Origin: Bacillota bacterium
Lineage (GTDB): Bacteria; Bacillota; Clostridia; Lachnospirales; Lachnospiraceae
Length of the DNA stretch: 64,000 nucleotides
Direction of reading: 5' to 3'
Assembly: GCA_023410575.1 (NCBI GenBank)
Contig: JAEYPP010000074.1
Span: forward strand, 11,294-75,293
Both the position numbers and the translations under genes were made by a program. The notes beneath the pieces were generated by a model. The model had not been told where the DNA came from. It made no database searches and saw nothing but the letters and a program-made list of their open reading frames with translations. This document shows positions 1 through 9,532 of the stretch, one piece after another. Position 1 is the stretch's first letter. Every line of letters starts with the position of its first letter.

Positions 1-1451
1 GCAATACATATTCTCGATGAAATCTGTTCAAAGTTTAATGTAAATGGTAACGCAACAATTTTTGCAGTAACCATAATTACAACCGCGTGAATAGCTGTTA
101 GTTTGATAGCATCCAACTTAAACTGATAAATTACTAAGTTCGAAAATAAAATAATAGCTCCACATACAACATAATAAATAGGGAAGTCCCAATAATTGGT
201 CATATGGAACAATCCAATAAAAAATCCCAGCAATAAAATAATTGGATGAAATGCCTCCTTCACAAAATTTGGTCGTTGTATTGAAACGCCCAAACGAAGG
301 TCATCCATTTTAGCTTTCCGATATAATAAAAATGCGAATAACAAACCAAGAACTGACATAACAAATATGATATTGAATACATGAGCATGTAAATCACCTA
401 AGATAAAGGAATAGGAAGGGAACTCATGAATCGTCTTATCATCTGGTACATCCGGATTGTATCCGATATACCTTGTTGAATTCGGCCACCAAAAAGTGGA
501 AACTTCCTTGCCCGTTAATCTCTCAAACGTTGGTTTAATCCAGTAGTAGATGACATAATGCATATTACCTGCAAATACAACTGCAATTCCTGCAAGAAAT
601 CCAGAGATAACACACCATGCATGTGTAATCTTCTTCATTGGAATCTGTATGAATTGGTTACCAGTATTACGTTTTCTTAAGCGACAATCATACGTAAAGG
701 TTTTCATTATATTGTATACTAGCGAATATGCTAGGGTAAACGCGCCACCAGAGATTGTCATCAAGGCAAGATTATATCCAACATTAACAGTTACTCCAGA
801 CAACTTCGTTAGATACGTTGCAAAATACTGACCAACATAATAGTAATTAATCGCTTTCCCAGACATCCAGATATCTTCGGCAGGTAAATAATCAGCTCGC
901 ATCATTGCTGCCATAAATCCATAATCCATTGGACTTTCCGTATTCGATACTTCTGGACGGAATCCACGAATATAAGTCCATAATAAAAATAGAACGAAGA
1001 ACATAACTTCTACTGTTATCATGGATTTTAGTTTTTCAATATCGAACTGATAGAATTCATTGAGAGTGAATTTCTTCTCCGAATTTCTATTACTTAAATA
1101 GCATATCGTAGCTACAATTGCAAGGTTAATCACGAAACACAGAGCAAGCGTTATGATTGCATTATCCTGACGGAATTTCAAGATCCGAACTGAGCTTAAT
1201 AACCACATAACGTAGCCTGCGAGTGCCAATCCAATCATCTTACAAAAGATCCAACCACCATCATGAAATCTTCTAAATATAATTCCGATTACTGGATAAA
1301 AAGTTAGCGTTATTACTAACAAAGTTAGCCACCACTTGATAAAAGGCGTGAAATCTGAACCGAGCAATTGTTTTCCAACTGCAAATGCCACGATAACTAT
1401 CAACAGCCTAAAACCATAAGTTACAATATAATGTTTCTTACTTTGTTTCAT
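1..1451 (-). CDS. YYY-domain (DUF2298) polytopic membrane protein, 3' end outside the window
   Basis: I translated this gene from the minus strand; it has no stop codon inside the window, so only the first ~483 residues are present. The start is the ATG at 1451, preceded by a GGAGA ribosome binding site. The product is very hydrophobic with many membrane spans. It contains the YYYVGQY segment after an LPAEDIWMSGKAI stretch and an LGDLHAHVFN motif. I recognise this combination as the YYY family (DUF2298), whose members look like GT-C type membrane glycosyltransferases of unknown substrate. It reads in the same direction as the glycosyltransferase, glf and membrane-protein genes upstream, so a role in surface glycan assembly is likely but inferred. 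Confidence 0.75.
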   Translation of the reverse strand, partial: MKQSKKHYIVTYGFRLLIVIVAFAVGKQLLGSDFTPFIKWWLTLLVITLTFYPVIGIIFRRFHDGGWIFCKMIGLALAGYVMWLLSSVRILKFRQDNAIITLALCFVINLAIVATICYLSNRNSEKKFTLNEFYQFDIEKLKSMITVEVMFFVLFLLWTYIRGFRPEVSNTESPMDYGFMAAMMRADYLPAEDIWMSGKAINYYYVGQYFATYLTKLSGVTVNVGYNLALMTISGGAFTLAYSLVYNIMKTFTYDCRLRKRNTGNQFIQIPMKKITHAWCVISGFLAGIAVVFAGNMHYVIYYWIKPTFERLTGKEVSTFWWPNSTRYIGYNPDVPDDKTIHEFPSYSFILGDLHAHVFNIIFVMSVLGLLFAFLLYRKAKMDDLRLGVSIQRPNFVKEAFHPIILLLGFFIGLFHMTNYWDFPIYYVVCGAIILFSNLVIYQFKLDAIKLTAIHAVVIMVTAKIVALPFTLNFEQISSRICI

Positions 1452-1482
1452 TATTACAAGTCTCCTCATTGCTAGTCATAAT

Positions 1483-2208
1483 CTATTGAACCTTAATACA
1501 TTTATTGATCGTTCTAAAATCTTTGACCGCCTGTCTTCCAATTTTGAATATTTTCTTTAGATTGATTGAATTTACGCCACCCTGTCTTGGCTTAAATGTG
1601 ATTCTCATATATTTTACTGGCTGCTTCTTTTTCGCATAAATAACAGACAATATTACATTGGATAAATTAAAATCTTTTGGAACCTGTTTTAGATTCTCTT
1701 GTAACGTAGCAGCCTGCATTAAGCGAAACGGTGTATTAGCATCTATAACTGAAACATGAAAACAAATACGGCAGACAAGCTTTAATGTTTTGGTAACTAC
1801 AACTCTTGAAAAACCATCTTGTCTTCCTTTTCTATGACCAATTACCATTGCATACTTTTTTCTTCGCTTCCAGAATTCCCAGAACTCTTCAGGCACTGTC
1901 TGACCATCAGAATCTGTCTGAAAGACATAATCTGCCCCCGATTCTAATGCATAATGGTAACCAAAAAGAACCGTTGCTCCATGACCACCGTTCGGCTTTG
2001 TTAAAGGTTCTAAGCAAGGATACTTCGTATTTAAATCTTTCATAATCTGATACGTGTGGTCTTTGCTTCCATCATCAATCACCACAATCTTTGATCCGTT
2101 TCCTACTTTCTCAACAATAGGATGCCAATCTTTGATAACAGCTTCAATATTTTCCTCTTCATTATACGCTGGTATTACAATATAGAGCTTTTCACTTCCC
2201 TTATTCAT
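1483..2208 (-). CDS. Family 2 glycosyltransferase (DPM1/DolP-mannosyltransferase-like)
   Basis: This soluble protein of 241 residues opens with LYIVIPAYNEEENI, the nucleotide-sugar binding strand of GT-A fold family 2 enzymes. It carries VVIDDGS and a QTDSDGQ motif that supplies the metal-binding acidic residues. Such enzymes transfer a sugar from a nucleotide or lipid donor to a glycan acceptor at the inner membrane face. The ATG at 2208 is chosen over an upstream GTG because AGGAGAGG lies at proper distance before the ATG. It sits 23 bases after glf in the same direction, so it probably belongs to a galactofuranose-containing polysaccharide operon. Donor and acceptor cannot be read from sequence. 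Confidence 0.85.
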   Translation of the reverse strand: MNKGSEKLYIVIPAYNEEENIEAVIKDWHPIVEKVGNGSKIVVIDDGSKDHTYQIMKDLNTKYPCLEPLTKPNGGHGATVLFGYHYALESGADYVFQTDSDGQTVPEEFWEFWKRRKKYAMVIGHRKGRQDGFSRVVVTKTLKLVCRICFHVSVIDANTPFRLMQAATLQENLKQVPKDFNLSNVILSVIYAKKKQPVKYMRITFKPRQGGVNSINLKKIFKIGRQAVKDFRTINKCIKVQ

Positions 2209-2231
2209 ATAGCACACCTCTCCTGATTAAT

Positions 2232-3323
2232 TTATCCTCGAATAGACTCGAACAAATTTAAACTTTCTGCTACTACTGCGTCCATATTGTAATAACGATA
2301 TTGTGCTAATCGTCCAAGGAAATATACATTTGCTTCTTTGCTCATATCCTCTTGATATTTCGCAAACTGATCTTTACATTCTTTTGTTGGGAATGGGTAA
2401 TATGGTTCTCCATCTGCTGTTGGAAACTCCTTAAGAATCGTTGTCTTCTTATGTTCTTGCCATGTTAACTGCTTAAATTCTGTAATTCTTGTAAAATCAT
2501 AATCATTCGGATAATTTACTACTGGAGCTTCTTGATACTTTTCACAATCAAATGTTTCAAAGACAAAATCAATACTGCGATAGCTTAACTTTCCATACTT
2601 ATAGTCATAAAAATAGTCCGTAGGTCCAGTATAAATTAATTTATCGTAACTAAGGTCACCAATTACCTCTTTATAATCAGTGTTTAATAATAACTTAATA
2701 TTTTTATTGGCCACCATATTCTCGCACATCTTAGTATATCCGTATTTTGGCATTCCTTGATAGCGATCAGCAAAGTATCTCGTATCACGATTATAGCGAA
2801 TTGGAATTCTCGAAATAACAGAAGTATCTATATTTGCAGGATCAATACCCCACTGCTTTTTTGTGTAATTTTCAAAAAACTTCTGATAGATTTCTTCTCC
2901 AACGCGACTTAAAGCTACATCTCTACTTGTTTTCACTTCCTCGATAGGAACTGCTTTTTTCTTTAAGAAATCTTCTACTTCTTCACAAGAAAGATTTAGA
3001 TTATACAGACGATTAATTGTTTCTACCGTAATAGGCATCGGAATTAGATTTCCATCTACATAAGTTAATACACGATGCCAGAAATCATTCCACTTTGTAA
3101 ACTTACTTAGATAATCATATACCCTTTTGTCATTGGTATGGAAAATATGTGGTCCATAGTTGTGAATCAAAATCCCATCTTCATTATATGAATCATAGAC
3201 ATTACCACCGATATGACTTCTTTTTTCGATCACTAATACTTTTTCATTTAATTCGTTTGCTATACGCTCCGCTACGGTTAAACCTGCAAGCCCTGCTCCA
3301 ACAATTACATACTTATAGTGCAT
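2232..3323 (-). CDS. glf: UDP-galactopyranose mutase
   Basis: This 363-residue flavoenzyme interconverts UDP-galactopyranose and UDP-galactofuranose, giving the precursor of galactofuranose in surface glycans. It starts YKYVIVGAGLAGLTVAERI, an FAD-binding Rossmann motif. It continues with the family motifs GGNVYD, NYGPHIFHT, KKQWG and IPIRYNRDTRYF, which hold substrate-binding Arg and Tyr residues. The length fits the family (about 370). The ATG at 3323 is used because AAGGAGA precedes it; ten codons upstream is another in-frame start without a good site. Its neighbours are a glycosyltransferase downstream and a membrane protein upstream, consistent with a surface-polysaccharide locus. Confidence 0.95.
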   Translation of the reverse strand: MHYKYVIVGAGLAGLTVAERIANELNEKVLVIEKRSHIGGNVYDSYNEDGILIHNYGPHIFHTNDKRVYDYLSKFTKWNDFWHRVLTYVDGNLIPMPITVETINRLYNLNLSCEEVEDFLKKKAVPIEEVKTSRDVALSRVGEEIYQKFFENYTKKQWGIDPANIDTSVISRIPIRYNRDTRYFADRYQGMPKYGYTKMCENMVANKNIKLLLNTDYKEVIGDLSYDKLIYTGPTDYFYDYKYGKLSYRSIDFVFETFDCEKYQEAPVVNYPNDYDFTRITEFKQLTWQEHKKTTILKEFPTADGEPYYPFPTKECKDQFAKYQEDMSKEANVYFLGRLAQYRYYNMDAVVAESLNLFESIRG

Positions 3324-3346
3324 TCTACTTATCTCCTTCATTAAGC

Positions 3347-5416
3347 TCATTCATCTATTAATAGATTTGTATCGTAAATTGAAACCTTCCATTGACCACT
3401 TCCTTCTGCATACACAGTAGCATAAGTGTCTGAAATATTATTCTCATTGACCGTGTAACCTTCATTATCTCTTAGCTCCTTATCTACAATAATGTAACGA
3501 ATATTGTTTTCTTTCACTAATCGATCCAATTTTTCACTTGTATTTGCTTCAAACATCTCCTTAACTATTTCTGCTCTTCCATCTGTATCATAACCAGCTG
3601 ACCAGGCATAATATGGCCATCCTAAGAATAACATTCCGCCACCAAGTACCACTTGGTTTAAAGAATAGTTGGAAGAAGATAGAATAATATCATCAGAATC
3701 ACAGTTATTCATGACCCATTTTGTTAACTTACTATCTAGATTTAACTCAATTGCATATTGGTTATTACGAATAACAGTAATATAATCATAAAATCCAGTA
3801 GCTGTTAGCAGTATCACTGTAACAACGCAGACAAAACGTATCAAAAATTTCTTGATTGAAAAAAGCTTTACAATTAAAATTGCTGCAAATATCGATAATA
3901 ACATAATGGAAAGCATAATATATTTATGATTTACTGTCACATCCGTTGTTAAAGAGATACAAAAAGAAAATACAAAAGGTGCTGAGAAAGCGACCATCAC
4001 ATATCGTCTTGAACGCTTTATGACAAAAAATGCAATTAATAGTACAAATGGTAAGATACCAGTCAATCTAAGAATATAATCAGCTACTCCAAAGAGTGTT
4101 TTATTCTCAGCAATAAATCCAAACTCAAACTTAGGACTAATCGTCTTCCCTTGAATAAATACAGATGATTGGATAAAAGATAAAACTAGAGCAATACATG
4201 CCGTAATTAAATATTCAAGTTTTCTATATCCTACAATTGCCATAACAAATAAGATTAACAAAATGGCAATTGTTACTGCACCATTCCAGAAAGCTAGAGC
4301 TCCAACCATCATACCTGAAAAAATAGCATGTGATAGATTTTGAATCTTCCAAACTTCCTTAGTAAAGAAACAATGGACAATTAACGTTTCCACTTTCTTT
4401 AACCACAGGTCATGTTTCTTTGTAAAAGCTTCTTTCGACAATACCTCAAATTTGTGAATCAGCTTCTCGACCGACTCATATACAGTTGGTAAATATAAAA
4501 TTAGTATAAATAGTAAGATTGGAATCGTAAACGCTAAATGTCTCTGATTGCAATAAACATTTAGATTCCAAAGTCCCCATTCCTCATTAGGTGTTGTAGA
4601 AAGAAAGGTTACATTTTCGGACAATGCACGAAAAATATTCGTTCCCTTTGGTAACTGTGCTAAAAATGTAAATAAACTCTTGGAGCTTCGAAACGCGAAA
4701 AATAGACAACTTAAATATCCTACTGCACGTTTTCCAGACAGCTTGACTGCCAAAACAAAGAGTAAGAAAAACGAACTCATAAATCCAATCACACTTGGGA
4801 TATTTACTGCCCAATCAATTCTCAGTCCCAGAAATTCAAGATTACCAACTAAAAATTGGAACATAAAATGATACCGAATATCGGAACCTGCAAAGTGAGA
4901 ATAAGTTGTCGGAAAATTCCTACCAGCAGAAAAGCTTCGTATCATACCAATATGAGGGGAAAAATCACTATATACAGTATAACCAACATATAAATTTCTT
5001 TGAGAAACATGAATTGTCGTAAACATTAGCTGTATCGATAGGAATGCAACCAATGCAACAAAGATTCCATCCTTCAAAGTAAAATTGGCTGGTGATTTGT
5101 TAGTGTTCTTGATTTTAAACTTTATATAGTAAATTCCAACCACTGAAATTATTAAGAAAACAGATAATGAGATTACATTAGCAAAAATCAGTGGTTGTTG
5201 CTTATTCTGAAATAAAACCGCCAATACATATGTCGTCCAGGTTACCAATATCGTACCAGTAAGAAAAAAAATTGGTAATGTTAAAAATCGTCGATTGATA
5301 CTGATGCTATTGTTTCGAAACGTGGTAGTTGTCAAGTTGTCCATGTTCGGAATGGCAAAGAAACAGATAACATAACCAGTTAAAAAACAAATAATCAAAT
5401 ACAAGATTGCGCTCAT
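3347..5416 (-). CDS. Large polytopic membrane protein, GT-C glycosyltransferase-like
   Basis: This 689-residue protein has about twelve hydrophobic spans and a C-terminal soluble part of roughly 120 residues. A YSDFSPHIGMIRSF segment lies after the third or fourth span, and an acidic, loop-borne motif at that place is typical of GT-C glycosyltransferases that use polyprenyl-phosphate sugars. I cannot name the family more closely. The start is ATG at 5416, nine bases after GAGGTG; an in-frame GTG four codons upstream overlaps that site. It is followed 23 bases later by glf, so it probably takes part in making or exporting a surface glycan. Confidence is high that it is a real gene and moderate for the GT-C call. 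Confidence 0.65.
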   Translation of the reverse strand: MSAILYLIICFLTGYVICFFAIPNMDNLTTTTFRNNSISINRRFLTLPIFFLTGTILVTWTTYVLAVLFQNKQQPLIFANVISLSVFLIISVVGIYYIKFKIKNTNKSPANFTLKDGIFVALVAFLSIQLMFTTIHVSQRNLYVGYTVYSDFSPHIGMIRSFSAGRNFPTTYSHFAGSDIRYHFMFQFLVGNLEFLGLRIDWAVNIPSVIGFMSSFFLLFVLAVKLSGKRAVGYLSCLFFAFRSSKSLFTFLAQLPKGTNIFRALSENVTFLSTTPNEEWGLWNLNVYCNQRHLAFTIPILLFILILYLPTVYESVEKLIHKFEVLSKEAFTKKHDLWLKKVETLIVHCFFTKEVWKIQNLSHAIFSGMMVGALAFWNGAVTIAILLILFVMAIVGYRKLEYLITACIALVLSFIQSSVFIQGKTISPKFEFGFIAENKTLFGVADYILRLTGILPFVLLIAFFVIKRSRRYVMVAFSAPFVFSFCISLTTDVTVNHKYIMLSIMLLSIFAAILIVKLFSIKKFLIRFVCVVTVILLTATGFYDYITVIRNNQYAIELNLDSKLTKWVMNNCDSDDIILSSSNYSLNQVVLGGGMLFLGWPYYAWSAGYDTDGRAEIVKEMFEANTSEKLDRLVKENNIRYIIVDKELRDNEGYTVNENNISDTYATVYAEGSGQWKVSIYDTNLLIDE

Positions 5417-5439
5417 ATCTATTGTCACCTCGTTGCTTA

Positions 5440-5464
5440 ATAAAAAGTGTTTCCCTAAAACACT
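5440..5464 (-). terminator. Intrinsic terminator after the SpoVK-like ATPase gene
   Basis: On the minus strand a 7-bp stem (AGTGTTT/AAACACT, loop TAGGG) is followed directly by TTTTTATT. It lies just past the stop codon of the AAA+ gene and separates that gene from the glycan genes. Confidence 0.6.
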
Positions 5465-5477
5465 CGTTTCGAAATAT

Positions 5478-7091
5478 TTACCTGTCTTGAATTAAGGTTT
5501 CAACATCTTCTTTCAGTATCATGGATAACTGTTCCATTGTTGGCAACTCATATGTAACAATACGATTAGCCTGTGAAACGACAATTTTCTCAAAAAGATT
5601 ACGAATTCCTCTCGCATTGCCAAAGCTAGCTCTTGTCCTTTCATCCATATGATCGAGATAAGATTCTACGAAAGCTATCGCATCTTTATCTATAGTGAAA
5701 CCGCTTCGATGTGCCATACAATGTAAGATATCAATTAATTCTTCTTTGCTATAGTCTTTAAACTCTATGAATTTATTAAAACGAGAAACCAAACCAGTAT
5801 TCGCACTCAAAAACTGCTTCATCTCATCTGTATACCCTGCAACAATAACCACAAGATCATCGCGATTATCTTCCATGAGCTTGACTAGAGTGTCGATTGC
5901 CTCAGCTCCAAAGTCATTAGCACCTACCTGAGATGATAGTGAATATGCTTCATCAATAAATAGCACTCCACCGATTGCTTTCTCAACAACTTCCTTCACT
6001 TTAATTGCTGTTTGCCCAACATATCCTGCTACTAATCCAGATCGGTCTGTTTCTACCAAATTGCCTTTTGAGAGTAAGCCTAATTCTTTATAAATTTCTG
6101 CTACTAACCTTGCAACTGTAGTTTTTCCCGTTCCAGGGCTACCGCTAAATACCATATGATAGGACATATCCATCTCTGGTAAACAATACTTTTCTCGAAG
6201 TTTTTTAACCTTTATAAGATTAATCAAAGAACGAATTTCAGTCTTTACATCCTCTAGCCCAACTAATTTACTTAACTCTTGTAATAACTCTTCTAGTTTA
6301 TTTTCCTGATTCTTACTTTTCACTTGTTGTAGGATGACTGCTTCCTTTTCCTCTTTTACACTTTCTCTCACCTGTTGTTTTTCCACGAAAGTAGCTGATT
6401 TTTTCTCTGACTCTAAGCCTGTATCATTCGGCTTCTTAGGTTCGCGATAAAAAAGCGAATTCTCTTTATATCGAACGAAATCTTCTCCTGCCTCTTTTAA
6501 CGATTCTGTACTACTTGTTAAATCCTGAACACAGATTTTCTTAAACAAGTATTTGTCATCCACATATGTTGCCCGATTTTTCGCATTCTGAATAAATATC
6601 GTGGCATTTTGGCAATATTCTTGAAGACATCTCATATATACTGATGCTGTCGCAGTGCTCAAATAAGCCATAACCAATAAAATATTGAGAATGGCGTCAA
6701 AAAATAACCCACCTAACGTTTTATTATCTTTCATGTCTCGCATACCAACCAACTGAAGAAGAATTGGTGGTGATGCCATAAAACGCTGTGCTGTTTGAAT
6801 TGTCTCAAAGGATATTTCCTCATATTCAGAAATCGTATAAGGATTCGTATCAGTTAATGAAGCAAGAAGATGAAGCTGTGCTTGATTAACTTGATTGCAA
6901 CAAAAAATCGCAACATGAATCATACAGGATTGCAAATATAAATCTAGCATTTCATTAATCGACTTTTTTAGTATCTTGTTAGGCTCTTCCCAATAGCCTT
7001 CATCGGTTAAGATGGAACAATACTTTGATAGAATTGCATAATTTTGTCGCGCGATTTTATTCAGTTGTTGTTCTGACAAGTTCTGCTGCAT
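5478..7091 (-). CDS. AAA+ ATPase of the CbbX/SpoVK family
   Basis: This is a 537-residue protein whose C-terminal half is a classical AAA+ module: Walker A GSPGTGKTT near residue 316, Walker B GVLFIDEAYSL, a sensor region VIVAGYTDEM and an SRFNKFIEF second-region/arginine-finger stretch. The arrangement matches SpoVK and the rubisco activase CbbX. The N-terminal ~270 residues are alpha-helical with two short hydrophobic stretches and a Lys/Glu-rich linker, and I do not recognise them. In spore formers SpoVK is involved in late sporulation; here that role is inferred. ATG at 7091 is preceded by AGGAAGGAC; a longer reading without a ribosome binding site is rejected. It is a single-gene unit with its own terminator. 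Confidence 0.8.
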   Translation of the reverse strand: MQQNLSEQQLNKIARQNYAILSKYCSILTDEGYWEEPNKILKKSINEMLDLYLQSCMIHVAIFCCNQVNQAQLHLLASLTDTNPYTISEYEEISFETIQTAQRFMASPPILLQLVGMRDMKDNKTLGGLFFDAILNILLVMAYLSTATASVYMRCLQEYCQNATIFIQNAKNRATYVDDKYLFKKICVQDLTSSTESLKEAGEDFVRYKENSLFYREPKKPNDTGLESEKKSATFVEKQQVRESVKEEKEAVILQQVKSKNQENKLEELLQELSKLVGLEDVKTEIRSLINLIKVKKLREKYCLPEMDMSYHMVFSGSPGTGKTTVARLVAEIYKELGLLSKGNLVETDRSGLVAGYVGQTAIKVKEVVEKAIGGVLFIDEAYSLSSQVGANDFGAEAIDTLVKLMEDNRDDLVVIVAGYTDEMKQFLSANTGLVSRFNKFIEFKDYSKEELIDILHCMAHRSGFTIDKDAIAFVESYLDHMDERTRASFGNARGIRNLFEKIVVSQANRIVTYELPTMEQLSMILKEDVETLIQDR

Positions 7092-7247
7092 ATAAAAGTC
7101 CTTCCTAACATAATATATAAAATAGATGTAATGTATCACATGACTGCTTATTTCTAAACTGCTACATTTTATTATACTATAACTTGAACTACTTTAAAAG
7201 ACATTTTTCCGCTCGAGTGTACTTGTTGTATTTGTTAAACTTACCCT

Positions 7248-9284
7248 TTAGAGCGTGCTTGCAGTATAAGAATTCAGCTTTTCTTCTAATGCAGGATAGT
7301 CGTTATAAATCTTAAAAAACTCTTTTGTCGTTAAACTTTTTGCACTATCATTGGCTGCCTTTAGTATAGCTGCATCGTTGTAAATATCTCCTAACTTAAA
7401 TTCCATTTCTCCACTTTGACGAATACCAAACATATCACCTGGTCCTCTTAACTTTAAATCCTCGGATGCGATAAAGAATCCATCATTTGATTTATTTAAG
7501 ATTTCAAGACGTTGCATCGTTTCTTTGGAATTAGAACCACTTACTAAGATACAATAGGACTGATGCTTTCCTCGACCAACACGACCTCTTAACTGATGAA
7601 GCTGAGCAAGACCAAATCTTTCCGCATTCTCAATCATCATTACTGTGGAGTTTGGCACATTCACACCTACTTCCACTACGGTTGTGGATACTAAAACCTT
7701 GATGTCACCAGAAACAAAACGTTCCATAATTGCATCTTTTTCTTTTGCTTTCATCTTACCATGTAGATAATCAATTCCCACAATATGAGGCAATGCTTCT
7801 TTTAGCTTTTCTGTATACTCAATGACATTCTCAGCCTCTATATTCTCACTTTCTTCTACCATAGGACAAATCACATATGCTTGACGTCCCTGAGCAATTT
7901 GCTTTCCAATAAATTGATATGCTTTCTCACGATACCCAGTATCAACCACACAGTTTTTAATTGGTAGACGATTTGCTGGTAATTCATCGACAATAGAAAT
8001 ATCCAAGTCACCGTAAAGAATAATTGCCAAAGTTCGAGGAATTGGAGTTGCACTCATAACTAATACATGGGGATTATTACCTTTATTCATTAGGCACTCT
8101 CTTTGTTTTACTCCAAAACGATGTTGTTCATCTGTAATGACTAACGCAAGTTTATCATACACAACCTTTTCCTGAATTAATGCATGAGTTCCGACTATAA
8201 TATCAACCTCATGCTGTTGAATCCTTTCATATACCTTTCTCTTTGCAGTAGCTGTCATCGATCCAGTAAGCATCTCAATACGAATCCCATAAGGTGTAAG
8301 CATCTCTTGTAATGAGAGTAAATGCTGTTTTGCTAAAACCTCTGTAGGTACCATAAAGCAACCCTGATATCCATTCAAGGCTACTGTCATTAATGCAATT
8401 ACCGCTAAAATTGTCTTACCTGAACCAACATCACCTTGAACCAAACGATTCATAGTATTTTCACCGCATATATCTTGATTAATCTCTTTTAAAACTTTTT
8501 TCTGTGCATTTGTTAAATCGTATGGTAAGTTCGCTATCATTTCATTTACTAATTCTTTTTCCTCAATTATAAATGCGTTTTTAATAACTTGCTTATTCTC
8601 TTTAATTCTCGCCAATATCAATGTAAATAAGAAGAATTCATCAAATACAAGACGTTTTCTTGCTACTAACATAGTTTGTCTTGATTTCGGAAAATGTATT
8701 TCGCACAACGCAGCCTTACGGGATATTAATTCATTCTCCTTAATAATTCGCTTTGGCAAAAACTCTTCCATGCCATCTATATTTGCAAGTGCAATATCAA
8801 CTGCCTTTGATACTGCATGATTCGTTAAACCTTCTGTTAATGGATAAATTGGTTGCAACAAACTAAGTAGTGCACGATATTCCTCCAGACGATAAATCTT
8901 AGGCTGTTCGATTGCTAACTGATTACCCTTTCGAACAACTTTACCTCGAAATATATATCGATTGGCAACTTTAAGCGTATTCTTTAAAAATGGCTGATTA
9001 AACCATGTAAGCTTGATTTGTCCAGAAGGATCACGTACAATGCATGTAAGAATCTGAAGATGACGTATCTTCTTGGTTTCAGCGATTCCACTTAGCGACG
9101 CTTCAATGGATACAACCTCTCCCTCTCTAACATTACCAATTGGCACTGGCATCTGAAATACATCATAATCTCTAGGATAATGCTCAAGCAAATCATTTAC
9201 AGTCCTAATTCCAAGCTTGGCAAATTTCTGTGCAGCCTTTTCTCCAATCCCCTTAATTATTGTTAAGTCATCTGTTGCTTTCAT
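7248..9284 (-). CDS. recG: ATP-dependent DNA helicase RecG
   Basis: This 678-residue protein has the length and layout of RecG, which remodels stalled replication forks and Holliday junctions. It has an N-terminal helix-hairpin-helix-like IKGIGEKAAQKFAKLGI segment, an OB-fold wedge domain, then superfamily 2 helicase motifs: GDVGSGKT (Walker A, near residue 282), TDEQHRFG (DEAH-type box), MSATPIPRTLA (motif III), and C-terminal VGVNVPNSTVM and QLRGRVGRG (motifs V and VI). ATG at 9284 follows AAAGGA; the in-frame ATG seven codons earlier lacks a site. It lies downstream of asp23/yloU and fakA/yloV in the same direction, a gene order kept across many Firmicutes. Confidence 0.97.
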   Translation of the reverse strand: MKATDDLTIIKGIGEKAAQKFAKLGIRTVNDLLEHYPRDYDVFQMPVPIGNVREGEVVSIEASLSGIAETKKIRHLQILTCIVRDPSGQIKLTWFNQPFLKNTLKVANRYIFRGKVVRKGNQLAIEQPKIYRLEEYRALLSLLQPIYPLTEGLTNHAVSKAVDIALANIDGMEEFLPKRIIKENELISRKAALCEIHFPKSRQTMLVARKRLVFDEFFLFTLILARIKENKQVIKNAFIIEEKELVNEMIANLPYDLTNAQKKVLKEINQDICGENTMNRLVQGDVGSGKTILAVIALMTVALNGYQGCFMVPTEVLAKQHLLSLQEMLTPYGIRIEMLTGSMTATAKRKVYERIQQHEVDIIVGTHALIQEKVVYDKLALVITDEQHRFGVKQRECLMNKGNNPHVLVMSATPIPRTLAIILYGDLDISIVDELPANRLPIKNCVVDTGYREKAYQFIGKQIAQGRQAYVICPMVEESENIEAENVIEYTEKLKEALPHIVGIDYLHGKMKAKEKDAIMERFVSGDIKVLVSTTVVEVGVNVPNSTVMMIENAERFGLAQLHQLRGRVGRGKHQSYCILVSGSNSKETMQRLEILNKSNDGFFIASEDLKLRGPGDMFGIRQSGEMEFKLGDIYNDAAILKAANDSAKSLTTKEFFKIYNDYPALEEKLNSYTASTL

Positions 9285-9337
9285 ATCATCATCCTTTACT
9301 TTCATAGTAAAGCCAACCCTTTGTTACACTTGAACAA

Positions 9338-9435
9338 AGTGTTTTGCTTGCAAAACACTCGCGCCAAGCGCGGTCGCATAAGCGACATCTTCCTCTCGCA
9401 CTTGTGCGCATAGCTGCGTCCTTTCTTTTGGACGC
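9338..9435. repeat. Chain of four short hairpins between recG and fakA
   Basis: Within about 100 bases lie four separate perfect inverted repeats: AGTGTTTTG/CAAAACACT (9338-9359), GTCGC/GCGAC (9373-9386), CGCAC/GTGCG (9397-9408) and GCGTCC/GGACGC (9416-9435). This stretch is much richer in GC than its surroundings. An open reading frame of 101 codons covers it on the minus strand, but its composition (Arg/Cys-rich, no ribosome binding site) points to a chance frame. It looks like an interspersed structured repeat or a structured 5' leader of recG. Confidence 0.55.
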
Positions 9436-9487
9436 TTTGTTTATCATGACAAAAAAAGCACGCTTCGCAAACTTTTCATTGGCATGA

Positions 9488-9521
9488 TTAAAAAAGGCTG
9501 GTACTTTATTCTGCACCAGCC
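9488..9521 (-). terminator. Intrinsic terminator after fakA
   Basis: On the minus strand GGCTGGT and ACCAGCC form a 7-bp GC-rich stem followed by TTTTTTAA. It begins 11 bases after the stop codon of the DAK2-domain gene, so recG is expressed by readthrough or from its own promoter. Confidence 0.85.
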
Positions 9522-9532
9522 TCCTGTTAGTT

